From NCBI GenBank assembly GCA_030549495.1, contig JAUIRK010000700.1:1-64000 (forward strand): a DNA stretch of 64,000 bases. The letters are read 5' to 3'. The notes under the pieces were generated by a model. It was not told the origin of the DNA, searched no databases, and saw only the letters and a program-made list of their open reading frames with translations. Shown piece by piece: positions 24,901-36,699 of the stretch. The position numbers and the translations under genes are program-made. Position 1 is the stretch's first letter. Every line of letters starts with the position of its first letter. The stretch is from Nectonema munidae (Eukaryota > Nematomorpha > Nectonematoida > Nectonematidae).

Positions 24901-25222
24901 AAATATATGCGCATTCAAAATTTTGTTCCCCCATTTTTAAAAGGGGAATATAAGCAGTTGAAAATGATCTTTTTCTGATTCAGTGCTTTTGTTGGCTTTA
25001 TTGTCAATAAAGGCAGAAATAATTGATAAATTCTTTCTATTCGTTTTCCTTATAGAATATGTGGAAAATCAAAACTATCATTTCTTTAACACACATGGCT
25101 GAATCACATCTCCTATAGGAAAAAGTAATCTGTGCACAATTTCAAGCTTCCATCCCTCAAAACACTTAAAGTTTTGAAAAACAGATTTTAAAGGAAAATA
25201 AATGAGGCAGAGCCACACAATA
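18990..25222. other. Long gene-free AT-rich stretch
   Basis: About 6 kb hold no convincing reading frame. A 10-base G run is at 19256-19265. TATGTTGTGAGGCAC is repeated at about 20589 and 20625. This could be intron or intergenic sequence of a host gene; nothing in it decides. Confidence 0.4.
22828..23918. repeat. Dispersed repeat pair about 1 kb apart
   Basis: The stretch 22828-22885 (AAACTTTACGTTGAAAATCT through AAACTATTTATTTTGAAGCAG) recurs at 23854-23918 with about a dozen differences and small indels. The sequence between the copies shows no gene. The family is unknown. Confidence 0.6.
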
Positions 25223-25360
25223 TTAACCCATTTAAGGCCAAGCAAAGCAGACGATATCTAAAAAAACGCAGACGATTTATATTCAAAGTCATTGAAAAAA
25301 GCAGACGAAGATGAAATTACTTATGTTCAAAAATAGGAACATTGGCCGTAAATGGGTTAA
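25223..25360 (+). mobile_element. TTAA-flanked MITE (piggyBac-type), copy 1
   Basis: TTAA is followed by CCCATTTAAGGCCAA and the other end mirrors it (TTGGCCGTAAATGGG, TTAA). The interior carries GCAGACGATATC, GCAGACGATTTATATTC and GCAGACGAAGATG, so the octamer GCAGACGA occurs three times. The total length is 138 bp including both TTAA. TTAA duplication and CCC...GGG ends are piggyBac hallmarks. Confidence 0.85.
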
Positions 25361-25781
25361 TTTGAACTTGGTAAATTTATAATATCACTCAATCTCAAAA
25401 AAACTACAGAAATGAAGATAAAAGCTTGGCAATTTAAAATATTCTTTTATTTGAATTAACAACTAAAATTCTGTGGTACTTCATTACTTGCAAAATAAAT
25501 CATTTATCTTATCCCTTTGTTGTAACAATTGAAGTGAGAAAAAAGCGCTGAATCGAAATCTTTAGAGACATAGCATCTTGCAATCACTTCTTCGCCATTT
25601 TGAAAATCTGTCAGAAGAAAAAAGGATCGCGATGATTGGTTGGAGATTTGACTGCATGTCGAAATTAAACCAGTCTTTAACATGGATTGAAGACAAGGAA
25701 AATAGATTAGAGATTATTTTTATTTTTAGAATGTCATTTCAAACCAATTCCTGAATAAGTATATTCTGATAGAATATATGC

Positions 25782-25920
25782 TTAACTCATTTACGACCAA
25801 TGTTCCTATTTTTGAACATAAGTAATTTCATCTTCGTCTGCTTTTTTCAATGACTTTGAATATAAATCGTCTGCATTTTTTTTAGATATCTTCTGCTTTG
25901 CTTGGCCTTAAATGGGTTAA
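25782..25920 (-). mobile_element. TTAA-flanked MITE, copy 2
   Basis: This is the same element as copy 1 in the opposite orientation, 421 bp downstream. It differs mainly by CCCATTTA changed to CTCATTTA at one end and one indel in the T-run. The pair therefore forms a large inverted repeat. Confidence 0.85.
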
Positions 25921-27405
25921 TACTAAAACTATTATGATAATCTTATTGAACTTATTTTTTTGCTCTACTTCTAAAAATAAAAGTAACCTCTTTTTCCCTA
26001 ACAAGATAGGTTAAACAATAAAGGCTACACCCCACTGCCTGCAATTTTCACAAAACTGGCTTAAATGGATGTGAAATAGCCACTTGCTTATTTATGTGCT
26101 ACATATTCTATGGATAATGTCAACCATGTATATTTCAAATTAGAAAACTTTAAAATTTCCAATATAAAAGTGTGTTTGTCAAAAATTTAGTTTAAAATAT
26201 TGTGACCCCTTTGTTTCAAATTACTTTTTAAAAAGATCAAAGTGAAGGCTTGTTATAAATTTGGCTAAATTTACATTCATAAGCTCGACAAATAAATGTT
26301 TTTATGGATTCTTCGCAATACCAATGTCTTAATAAGAGGATGTTCATCCAAACCATTAAAATGTCACAATAAAAAGTTGCTTTTCTTCTCCTCTACAAAG
26401 CAGAGTTGAGTTGATTTAGAGGAGAGATCACTAATATTTAAAGACATTCGCTATAATATAATAACATACAGACACATCTCCTTTATTTTTAATTGCAAAC
26501 GTGAATAATGAAAGAATCGTAAAAGCATGAGACAAAAGAATAGAAGCGTCAAGGATTTAGATGAAACGAATATGAATGAGATTAAGATGTGATTTGCACA
26601 CTCTCCATCTTCTAACAACTATTCCCATTACTTTTATTCCCTCTTTGACTGGAGGATAAAAAGTGTCAGAATTTGGAAATAAATTATAGCAAATTTTTTT
26701 TCAATAACGACATTGCAACAAGTGATTCAAGCTTTCCTCACTTTCATCTTCAAAGAGCAGTGCGTGTGTAGAATGCGATGGTAATAAAATGCTCTAGGAG
26801 CATACACAATGATAAAAATCATACTTTCCACTTTCGCGAAGATGACGTTGATGGAGACAATTGAAAACCAATAAACAATCTTTATATAGAAGAGTCTATC
26901 ATCTAACTGATTGGCTATCTCTAATGAACTAATTTGGGAATTAATCTTCATTCGCACATCTATGTTCAAATATTTATTTGAAATTTGTCTACAACATGTT
27001 TCTAATTATAGTGTTAAATTTAAATACATAACCAAATAATCTCTAACTGTTTATCTACCTTTCATGAAAAAGTTAAAAGAAGAAGTTCGTTAATATTAGG
27101 AATGTGCCGATTCAATAATTATGGCGGTTTCGATTCTTGTTTTTTACAATTGCCGATTCTGATACCTGCCGATATTCTTATTGAAGTTTTGAAAATGCTT
27201 AGATACAACTATAACTTTAAAATAAATCATAAAAATCATGAAAAAAGTATAATATTTTAGAAACAAAGCTTCTTAGCAATAGTAACATAATTTTTGTTCC
27301 TGGCAAATAAGATGATCGTTCCTGGTTTACTTTGTTATGAAATTGAAAAAAAAAACTCCTTTTAAATTTATAAATTTTGTTTTTGAGGTTTTCCAGATTG
27401 ATATA
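25921..27405. other. AT-rich stretch without recognised genes
   Basis: A minus-strand frame of 80 codons (26727-26969) is hydrophobic (SIVSINVIFAKVESMIFIIV) but matches nothing I know. Nothing else was seen. Confidence 0.35.
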
Positions 27406-28076
27406 CCCCAATCCCTCGATTACCGCGGTTTTAATTATCGCGCAAAAATTTTTTGAGGACCTGTTATCAATATACGGCGTGTCAGTTTTGATTACCGCGG
27501 TCTTGTGCAACTTATGCGACCGCAGTAGCCCTCGGGTTTCCATTGGCTTTGCGCCATTATTGAATTAAAAGTTTAATAAATAGTTTTTATAGATAAAGAT
27601 TATCACAAATTCATATAAAAATTTTCACCAAAAAACTTTTTATTGACTGAAATTTTTATTGATTTTTAATTCTAGCTTGAATTATTATCTTAGTTTTTAT
27701 AGATTTTTTTTTCAATTTAAGACAACTAATGTATAAAATTTTTTATTCTTGTTACTTTTTTTCCTTCGTACGTTCAATTTTTTGTGAGTTTTTAATCTTT
27801 TGTTGATTAATATTTAATCTCCTATTTTTCAAAAAAAAAAATTTCAAAATTTATTTCTTTTAAATTTAATTTTTTAATTTTTATTTATTTTTAAATTTAA
27901 GTATTTTCTAAAACGAAACTGCAAAAAAATAAAGTTGAAAAACATAAACAATAGAAAAACAGTAATTTTTTTATTTCGGTAAATTAATATTAATAATAAA
28001 AATTTTAGTATTTTTTACTATTAAATCATAACATCAGTTTGTGTGTTTTTTTTTATAATTTTTTTTCTTTTGAATT

Positions 28077-29639
28077 ATGGACAAAAAAGAAAGCATCAAG
28101 CGTAAAAATATTACTTTAGAAGATAAATTAGATATCATAAAACGCTTTGATAATGGTAACACTAAAGTTCAGATAAGTGAACAACTAGGCCATAATGAGT
28201 CTACAGTTCGCACAATTTTAAATAAAAAGAACGAATATCAAGATAAGAGAAAAATTTCGTCTACCTCATCAAGTATGTAAAGCACTAGAAATCGATCTCG
28301 TTAATTAATGATTGAAATGGAAGATTTACTTTTTATTTGGTTGGAAGATTGTAATCAAAAACGCATTCCGATAGATGGCAACAATGTTAGAATTAAAGAC
28401 TCAAGTTTATACTCTTCATTAAAAAAAGAAAAAGATAGTTTGAAAATTGTAAAGCTCAATCCGGTATTAAAAATATTAAATTATCAGGAGAAGTAGCTAG
28501 TGCAGAGAAAAATTCAGCCGCTATATATCCTGATCAATTAAAAATAATAATTGAAGAAAATGGATATCAACTTGGTCAAATATTCAATGTTGCCGAAACT
28601 GGTCTTGTTTGGAAAAAGATGCCTACGAGAACATACTTGGCAAGTAAAGAAGCTAATGCCCCTGGGTATAAATCATCTAAAGAACGAAAAACAGTTTTGC
28701 TTGGAGGCAATGCAGAAGGAGATTGCAAGTTAAAACCGATGGTGATTTATCTTGCGATGAATCCTAGAGCATTTAAGAACTGTAATCTGAATTCTCTTCC
28801 AGTAATTTGGAAATCAAACAAGAGGGCTTGGATAACAAGATAATTGTTTGAAGAATGGTTTAAATTTTATTTGTGTCCTACAGTTGAAAAATATTGCAAA
28901 AAAATAACTTAGATTTCAAAGCTCTTTTAATATTGATAACGCAATTGGACATCCTACTTCGTTAAATACTTTAAATAAAAATGTAAAAGTTATTTTTTTA
29001 CCCCCAAATACTGCTTCTCTTCTTCAACCAATGGATCAGGGAACTATTGCAACATTTAAAGCATAATACTTAAGAAGATCCGTTGCTAATGCTATTAAAG
29101 CTACAACAGCTGATTTTAACCCAATCACTCTTGAAGAATATTGGAAAAGATATAATATTAAGCAAGCAATTGAAAACGTACATGTATCTTGGAAAGAAGT
29201 AACATAAAAGTGCATGAAGGGTGTATGGCAAAAACTCTTACATGAGCATGTTAAACATATTTGTGATTTCAATGATCATGTTAATCAAGTTGTTGAAAAA
29301 ATTACAATGGTTGGATCAGAACTTGGTCTTGAAGCAGATTCAGAAAATGTTAGAGATTTAATAGAATCTCATTAAAAAGATTTAAGAAATGAAGAACTTC
29401 TTTTACTAGATCATGAAAATTCCTATATTGAAGAAGACGAAAAGGAAGAAGAAAGAGAAGAAGAAAAATCAAAAGAAATTTCAAATAAAAAACTAGACGA
29501 ATTATTTAATGAAATTGAAAAATTGAAAGAAAAAATAAAAGAAATTGACCCACAAAAAGATAGAAGCTTGAATGTTTGTCGTGGAATCGACAAGCAAATT
29601 GATTGCTATCGCAAAGTTCAGGAAGAAAAAAAAAGTTAA
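28077..29639 (+). pseudogene. Tigger-type (pogo/jerky) DDE transposase relic
   Basis: The protein begins with a CENP-B/pogo helix-turn-helix (KRKNITLEDKLDIIKRFDNG, SEQLGHNESTVRTIL). It continues with the second DNA-binding half (LLFIWLEDCNQKRIPI) and the DDE_1 domain: IFNVAETGLVWKKMPTRTYL, KERKTVLLGGNAEGDCKLKP, NAIGHP, then VIFLPPNTASLLQPMDQGTI. The first catalytic Asp of the usual DETG is Ala here (AETG). NAIGHP of the second block and the MDQG of the third are present. A Glu/Lys-rich coiled-coil-like tail ends at 29639. Several stops and frame changes (for example near 28277, 28493, 28841, 29065, 29205) make it inactive. Typical family length is about 500-600 residues. Confidence 0.88.
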
Positions 29640-29789
29640 CACAGTTTAATTAAATATAAAAACGTTATTTAATAAAAAATAAATATTTTCATTTTTTTTA
29701 TTTCTTTAACTCATTTTCTATAAAATTAAAAAATAGAAAAAAGTTTTTGAAGAAAAATTTACTTATGATGTTTGATAATTAATTATAAC

Positions 29790-30779
29790 CAGGGCGAGTA
29801 AAAGTCAATAAAGTCAACTTTTATTTCCGTTTAGCAAAAACTCTTTGAAGAAGATCTTTACTTTTTTAGTCTAAAAAATTTTGAACTAATTTCAAATTTT
29901 TAAGTCAATCAAAGTCAATTTTTCGAATTAAGGTCAATAAAGTCAATTTTTATATTTAACGGTTTTTAATTCAATGTGCCTAATTTTATTCCCAAACTTT
30001 TTATCATTGAATGTTTTTCACATCTTTAACACAAGTTTACCTTAAAAGTTAAGTTATCCTGCAAAATTGTAGATTACCGGCATTAAATCATTCAAAATTA
30101 GTAATAGAAAAAGACGCTCTCTTTTCAAACCTATCGGCAACACTTCAGTTCCAATTGTAACGAAATTGAAAAATTGGTTGCAAGCAGCAAAATATTTTCA
30201 TTAAAATCTTCCAGCAGTGAAGAAATTAATGATGAAGATGATGGAATTTTATTGCCAAATATCAAGAAATTGTTAAAAAAAAGAAAATCTGTGTCAAAAC
30301 TTGCTAACAATAATTAGAGAATATTCACGATTCATTGATTTAGTCGGAAAAAGTCAACATAGGACTTTTTCAGTCGAAGATGCCTTTACTTGTTTCTTCA
30401 ACATTATTTCATTTAAGACGAATGTGGCGTTAAAAGTTATCTTGAAAATAGATTCAAATAAAATGAAATCAATAAAATCATGAATATGGAAAACTCTCAA
30501 ATCTCTACCAGTACTTATCCCAAATAACAAAATTGTCAAGTTTTAACTTTAGAAGTAGGAAGATCTTTTTCTAAACTGAAAAAACTGCTAGAAAATGGTC
30601 GAATTTTAAATCAGAAAATGTCATTAATTATATGTTGTTGTATTACAAAGTCATGGATTCTTTAAATAATTTTCAATACTTTCTCTAAAGTGTTCATAGT
30701 TGTTCAATTCAATAAAAACTTTAAAAAGTCAGTAAAAGTCAATTTTTTCCAATTTTTGGTTCAATTTTTCCTCGCCCTG
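29790..30779. mobile_element. Internally deleted hAT element, copy 1
   Basis: It begins CAGGGCGAGTAAAAGTC and ends CTCGCCCTG. The flanks ATTATAAC and CTTATAAG agree in the inner six bases, a decayed 8-bp duplication. GTCAATAAAGTCAA-type motifs are repeated at both ends. It keeps the C-terminal hAT dimerisation remnant (EVGRSFSKLKKLL near 30560). It is a close relative of 40747-41923 but lacks about 190 bp. Confidence 0.82.
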
Positions 30780-30959
30780 CTTATAAGTGTGAAACAAAGT
30801 TGCGGTTTATTTCTAAAATCTGTCTTCGAGAATATTCATTCAAATTTTACATGAAATATACACATTTCATAACAAATGAAAAATGCCAATTTCAATTATA
30901 GATTATTTTTGGATTTAGAATTTGAAAATACTTGTAAATGTGAATCAAATTTTTAAATC

Positions 30960-32540
30960 AGGTGTTTTACACATATGTACCCATTTTCAAGTAGGCTGAA
31001 TCCAACAGTGATGTTTATAAAAATTAATCATACCTGTCAAAAAATGATTGACATATGACACTTCAACTGAAATAAAGGACTTCATGATTAAATAGTTATA
31101 CGTAGCTATATATGTACTTTATTTTGTCACAGAACAAATAGAATTATAAGTAGGCAAAACAAAATAGCAAAGAAAGAAAATATAACTGAAAATGATATGG
31201 AACTAAAAACGGGATTTTATACCGAATTCAATGAGGTGATTTTTTTTAAATGAAATTAATTAAATACAAAACAAGGACTCTGTAGATGCATATTTTGATG
31301 CGCATCATTTTATTTGAAGGAGAAAGACAGTTCGTTTATACCATTCACTCTACAACATCTCGAAACAAGTTGAATCGGTCAATTTAAATAATTTTGAGAA
31401 AGTTTTATACGTATAATCAAACAATATACAAATGAACGAAGATGATAAAGTTGAAACATAATTTATTTATAATAAAAATTTGATCGTTTTTTTATATCTA
31501 ATCATTTGGTTGTCGTATCGTTTCCCTAAAATAAAAAATATTTTCACCTCAACATGAGTTTTCTGCATAAAATTTGCTATTTTATTTAATAATTGCTGGC
31601 AGTATTTAAAAAAAATGAATGATCTCTTTTATTAAAAACTGTCAAGGATAATAAAAATAGTTTAAAAAAAGAAGAGAAAAATTTCATTCAAAAATTTGTC
31701 TTTTTGACAATCAAGATTCAAAAAAACATTTTCATTCAAAAACATTTAAAAGAAATTTACATTTCTTGGGTTTTTCTCATTATTAAAAGCAAAAATAGTA
31801 CCTGAATTTACTCTTGCCGTATCTAAGAGATAAGAAAAAGCGGCTACTGTCCATTTTTTTGTTTTTCTATTTGTGGAATAATTTCTTATTCTCTTTCAAA
31901 GTTTGAAAAAATTCAAAAAAATTATACATAATATTTAAAAAACATGATGTAATCATGCAAACTCCATTTGAAATATAATTCACAGCCTAATTTTCATTCT
32001 ATAGCCCAAAAATGAAAAAAAAAATTTGAACATAAATATATGAATCAATTTTATCGTATAATGATGAGTATCAAAATTAATATTCGTGCCTCATTGGAAA
32101 TTTTGATACTGAAAAAATTTGTTTTATTATAGTTTCCAAATAAAATCTAAACTTCACAGAGAAATAAATTCATGTGTGAAACTAAAAATTTGAATATAGT
32201 CTTTGGAGAATAGCATGAAAACAAATCGTTCAAAAATCAGTACAATATATCTGACCGCAAACATACCACGATTTTAAAAAAGTCACAAATTAATCAAAAA
32301 TGTTAAAAAAAACTTTTTATAACTACTTAAATAAAGACTAGATTTTTTCAGTTGGACTGTCATATATCAATCAATTTTTTGAGAAGGTTTGATTGATTTT
32401 TATAAAAAATAAATGTCACGATCTGATTCGCAATCAATCATTTAGTAGGTTCACGCGAAAATTTTGTAAAAATTTGCAATCATTCAAGAAAAACTGACCA
32501 AGATCACTGAGGAAATGAAAATAGGCCGTCACTAATAGGG
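30960..32540 (-). mobile_element. Deleted piggyBac of family A
   Basis: Long inverted arms (31014-31070 and 32348-32406, about 84 percent alike) enclose a minus-strand transposase remnant. The right side ends AATAGGG directly before TTAA (32541-32544). A TTAA lies just left of 30960. The 3' side (30963-31070) is the reverse complement of 830-916, tying it to the relic at 1144-1652. The exact left terminus is uncertain. Confidence 0.6.
31762..31867 (-). pseudogene. piggyBac transposase C-terminal fragment
   Basis: The minus strand reads KTKKWTVAAFSYLLDTARVN then SGTIFAFNNEKNPRN. This aligns with RRWTVAAFSNYLDIAAYN of the 10916-12694 transposase and with the usual RW....F....D....NA.I block after the third catalytic Asp in this family. 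Only about 35 codons survive. Confidence 0.75.
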
Positions 32541-32869
32541 TTAAAAATTAAAAAAAATTTTTAAAGGTTATTTTTCTTTTTTAATAAATGTGCTATTTAT
32601 AAAATATATTTAAATATTTAAAATTGCATAGTTTTAGATAAAATATTTTGTAACCTGGTTAAATTTAAAAGAAACATTTTCAATGGCTTGCAATCCTCTC
32701 GAAACCTTTTTAAGGAGACGAAATATATTTTGTAGGGATGATATTGCAACACGTGAAACAACACTTTTAATTGAATATGCTATGGAATTGAAATTGCCAA
32801 AAAAGTTTTAATTAAAAATACAATTTAAGGAATTTAAATTGCCAAAGGGGGAGACAGTGATAATATAAT

Positions 32870-34742
32870 TAGGGCGAATAAAGTCAATAAAGTCAATTTG
32901 AAAAAAAAATGTTTTAAAATTTTCAAATCTTTTTATTTAGCAAGTTTGTTCATATATTTCAATTTTTAAAAAAAATTTTTATGTCAATAAAGTCAATTTT
33001 TTTTTTAAAAATTAATTTTTTCATAAAGTCAATATTTATGGAAAAAAATTCAAAACTCTTTTGCTTTTTATATTATAACTTTTTATATTGTCTGACTTTG
33101 TTGGCCTAATTCCTTTAAGTATGATATTAAAAAACATTGTAGTTTTATTATTTTTAGATTTAAAGCTTTCAATTTACTCATACGATTTAAACAACAGCTC
33201 CCAATTGTAATCAATTACGTCAAAGCATGCCGAAAGTTGCAAAAAGTAAATCAACTAAAATTGGGATACTGATTCACAAGTTTCCTCATGAATTTACAAT
33301 TTCTAAGATTTATCTTGCAAAATTTGCAACGTGATTGTCAATCATGAAAAAAAAAATTTTTATTGAAAACCACAGAAAGTCGAAAAAGCACCAGCTTGGT
33401 TTACTAAGTTCATCTAGCACAAGTATAATTCAAAACTACTTAGAACCAGTTGATAATAAATTTTCTCGAAATTTGATAAGATGCTTTTTAGAAGCAAACA
33501 TCCCTTTACATAATCTTTCACATCCTTCAATCAAAGTGTTTTTCTCAGAATTAGGATACTCAATTCCCTCGATTTCCACTAGTAAAAATCTTCTTTCAAA
33601 TCTTTCCGCTGACTTGATTGATCAAATAAAAAATAAATTGAAAGAAAAAAAAGTTTTTTTAATGCGCGATGAAAGCGCTCTTTGCGATGCGCGCTTTGTA
33701 AATGTTCTGCTTGGCTCAATAGATATTTCAGAAAAAACATGGCTTGTCAAGTGTATATATGATTTGAAGAGAATGTTTACTTGAAAAGAATTTTTTGTGT
33801 TGTTGATGATGTTTTAAGGGAGTTTAACGTTAAAAAAGAGAACTTTTTGTTGTTTTTAACCGATGCTGCTAAATATAATTTAGCCGTGGGCCGAATATTG
33901 AAAATTGTGCATTTTAATTTGTTTCATATTTCATGCTTCGCACATTTAATTCCCAATTGTGCAATGAAAGTTAAATCTTTCTATAAAGAAGTAGATGAGC
34001 TCATTGCTAACATGAAACTTGCAACAATCAAAAATAAAAAAGCTGCCTTTAGAGAGATTGGTTTCCCTCCAACACCAATTATAACAAAATGGGCGAATTG
34101 GCTAGGAGCGGCTTCCTATTATTCTGATAAATTACCAGAAAGAAGTCAAAATAATTGTTAAATCTTTCAAAAGCAAAATGGTGTCCTGGTTCAAAATGCC
34201 AAAAAAAAAGTGTTAACAATTCGTCACTTTATGAACAACACACAAAAATTAAGCAAAATTATTACAATTTGACAGAAATTATTCAAAAAATTGAATATTC
34301 GTCTTTTAGTATCAAGGATGCAAAGCAAATTTTTGATTCCATTCACTTTACTGAAGATGAGTGAAAAATCAAAAATTATTTAAAAAAAGACTTGAAAATA
34401 GTGACTTTTTAAAAGTTTTAGAAATGAAAAATGAAAACATTTCACCCAGTACTTACCTACTGCTTCAGAACTGTTAAATAACAACATGTGTCGTCGAAGG
34501 ATATTTTTCAATGCTTAAAAAGCTTCTGGCTAAAGACAGTAATTTTTCTCCACATAACATTATTAGTTTTATTATAATAGTTCTAAATAATTAAAAAAAA
34601 ACTTTATGATACCTATATATATCTTTGAAGACTAGACAAAAAAAGTTATAAAAGAAAGGTCAATTTTTTTACCATAAAGTCAATTTTTTTTTTCAAAAAG
34701 TCAATATTTAGAAAGTTTTTAGGTCAATTCTTGTCTGCCCTA
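32870..34742 (+). mobile_element. hAT element of the CGGBP1-like family
   Basis: It starts TAGGGCGAATAAAGTCAA and ends TTGTCTGCCCTA, related to the CAGGGCGAG ends of the copies at 29790 and 40747. The flanks AATATAAT and ATTATAAC share six of eight positions. It is 1873 bp long and is the only one of the family here with most of a transposase. AGTCAA motifs are concentrated within 150 bp of each end. Confidence 0.75.
33227..34594 (+). pseudogene. hAT transposase relic, CGGBP1-like
   Basis: After an N-terminal part (MPKVAKSKSTKIG) with a decayed BED-type zinc finger (HRKSKKHQL), the protein has RCFLEANIPLHNLSHPSIKV. This is strikingly like vertebrate CGGBP1 (CLEANIPLEKADHPAVRAFL), a protein known to derive from hAT transposases. 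Then come the catalytic-core landmarks MRDESALCDARFVNVLLG, FLLFLTDAAKYNL and HISCFAHLIPNC, and the C-terminal hAT dimerisation block (EGYFSMLKKLLAKDSNFSPH, ending at 34594). At least three frame changes (near 33310, 33780, 34150) and further losses disable it. Confidence 0.82.
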
Positions 34743-34846
34743 ATTATAACTATACTATTTTCATTGGTTAACTTGATTAACTCGGTTTTGTTTTACGCGG
34801 TAAAACTATGGGATTCATTAACCGCGCTAATCAAGGGATACCTGTA

Positions 34847-35479
34847 TTCCATTTTCACTCAAATTCCTCCTTTTGCATTTCAAATTCGTTCTATTCCATT
34901 TCAAATTCGTCCTTTTTCATTTCAAATTCGCCATTTTTCATTTTGAATTTGTCACTTTTTTTTAATTTTAAATTGGTCTTTGAGTTTTTGTTTTGATTGT
35001 GTTAATTTTTATTTCAAATGCTTCTCTTTGTATATGGAATTTTTTTAATATAATTTTGTTTTCTCAATTATACTTATTTTTACTTAATGTCGTATCTATA
35101 CAAAAATTCATTTTGAAAAAACTTGGTTACGATGTACAAAAAAATAAAACCTGAAATAGCTAATTAAAATTGGAAATTCTATTAAAATTTTTCAGAATTA
35201 TATGCTTCACCTGTCAAGGTCATTGTTAAATTGTGGAGCATATGTAGATATAAATTTTCTTCACTTTGACTTAATAATAGAAAAAATATTCTCTATTGCA
35301 GAGGGGTCCGGGACTTTTTGACTAAAAGAGCTTTGAAAAAAACACATATTTTAAAATCTAATCATCTGAGAGACATATATATTTTTCAATAGTGAATGCA
35401 ACTTAAATGGAAAAAGAAAAAATTTATTGACTGAATTTATTTTACACAACATTTGTTTATCGAAGTTATTTAAACAAAG
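34847..35479. other. AT-rich stretch, TTTCAAATTCG repeats
   Basis: Near 34860-34950 the phrase CATTTCAAATTCGTC recurs four times at about 20-25-bp spacing, a short degenerate array. Otherwise nothing was recognised. Confidence 0.5.
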
Positions 35480-36455
35480 TACTTCTTGCTATTAATGCGA
35501 CTTCTACTGCTTCATGATTTTGCTGATGGCTTTGTAGTCGGGGTGATACGTGGTGAGGTTCAGCTTCCATCTGTTAAACGTGACCGTAGGTTGGTCTTGA
35601 TGTTTTTCAGGGGTGAGAAGGACTGCAAGACTCACACGCAAGTCAATACGGCAAGACTCACACGGCTGCCGTGTTTGGTATGAGACAGGAAGCGCGTTCC
35701 AAGTTTTGACAATCAGCTGGTCTGCGGGTTGAAGTTTTTTCATGCCTGTCCATTTGTGTTTGCTTGTCAGCTCTGCTTAGCTTTCGTGCAAGTCTTTCCA
35801 AATCTTCATACCGTGATTTGAAATTGTTCACCCACATATCTGAGGCCTTCAGGTCAGCAACTTCTATCTCAAAATCTTTGATAGAAACACAGGGGATGAA
35901 ACTCAGGTTGACTTTCCACAGCACACTTGTGTGGATGAGTGATGAAGTTAACCCGTTAACGACCAGAATAATCAGACGATATCTAATGTAAAGCAGAAGA
36001 TTTGTATTAAAGAGCTTTGATAAACGCAGACGATTTTATTTTTGTAAAGTCGACTATAGTCGACATGGGCGTTAACGGGTTAAAAAGACTTCAATGAACT
36101 TTCAAGTAATAATTCAATGCTTTGAATGACTGCAGGACATTAGATGTGAAGCCTGTTAGCTTCTGGAGATTAAAATGTTTAGCGGAGTTACTTGCGATGC
36201 ACGTGTTTATAAATTCTTCTAGTTTTTCAAAGTGCCGTAAACACATTGAGAATTTACACATTGCGTTGGTTGAGATGTTCAGTCTTGTCCACAAGACGAA
36301 AAAACTTGAGGAGACACTCATTGTCCGCTAGCTCAGATTATTCGGCGTCTTTCTTTCGAAGAAAAGACAGGAATTCACTCAAAGCCGCAAAACGGCTAAG
36401 CACCTTCCAAAGAGCCATGCCTGGCTCGCGAAGCATTCACCTTAGAATTATAAGA
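35480..36455 (-). pseudogene. hAT transposase relic, GTF2IRD2-like
   Basis: Minus-strand frames give, in order, KVLSRFAALSEFLSFLRKKD, ECLLKFFRLVDKTEHLNQRN, ASDMWVNNFKSRYEDLE, KLQPADQLIVKTWNALPVSY and LNLTTYHPDYKAISK. These are the middle and C-terminal blocks of the hAT family best known from GTF2IRD2 and similar transposon-derived proteins. The N-terminal half with the zinc finger and first catalytic residues was not found. The conserved CE.SFS dimerisation core between TWNALP and KLNLTT is deleted. A TTAA-flanked MITE (35948-36083) interrupts the reading frame. It is a pseudogene with several frameshifts. Confidence 0.75.
35948..36083 (+). mobile_element. TTAA-flanked MITE, copy 3 (divergent)
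   Basis: The ends are TTAACCCGTTAACG...CGTTAACGGGTTAA. It keeps the internal CAGACGATATCTA and GCAGACGATTT words of the family. It also has a GTCGACTATAGTCGAC palindrome near 36050. It lies inside the GTF2IRD2-like hAT relic. Confidence 0.8.
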
Positions 36456-36489
36456 CGATGAAAAACCACTCTATAGTTGTTGGTGTCTA

Positions 36490-36695
36490 GTTAAAAGTTT
36501 TTCTTTGTTTTTTTTATGAAATGCAGCGTTATCCATAATAATTAGCCAAGAATCTTCCATCAACTCCACTTCAACTCTTCCATGAATACGCGAAATTTTT
36601 CACTGATAAAAGTAGAATTTTCAATAAGTTTTGAATGCATCACTTTGTTATTATAAGTAATGGCGCCAATAAGGGTTACTTTTCCACCACTAAAA
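36490..36695 (-). pseudogene. DDE_3 (Tc1/IS630-type) transposase fragment
   Basis: The minus strand reads GGKVTLIGAITYNNKVMHSK, then FRVFMEELKW and, after a frame change, SWLIIMDNAAFHKK. This is the sequence from the start of the second catalytic block of IS630/Tc1-mariner-like transposases (V.IGAI...., F..FL..L, L.IMDNA..HK). Only about 65 residues remain, directly upstream of the hAT relic. The family assignment rests on this short match. Confidence 0.5.
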
Positions 36696-36699
36696 AAAA

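Larger units (their letters stand above)
27406..34844 (+). mobile_element. Tigger/pogo transposon split by later insertions
   Basis: The left end, CCCCAATCCCTCGATTACCG at 27406 after TA, is an imperfect inverted match of the right end, which reads CAGGTATCCCTTGATTAGCG on the minus strand from 34844 and is followed by TA. CAGG.ATCCCTCG-type ends and TA duplication are typical of Tigger elements. Inside are the Tigger transposase relic (28077-29639), two hAT elements and one deleted piggyBac. Without them about 3.0 kb remain, a normal Tigger size. Confidence 0.72.

Noticed and set aside
26727-26969. Hydrophobic 80-codon minus-strand frame as a membrane protein exon
   Set aside because: AT-rich DNA often encodes Ile/Phe-rich frames by chance; no family resemblance or flanking exons were found.
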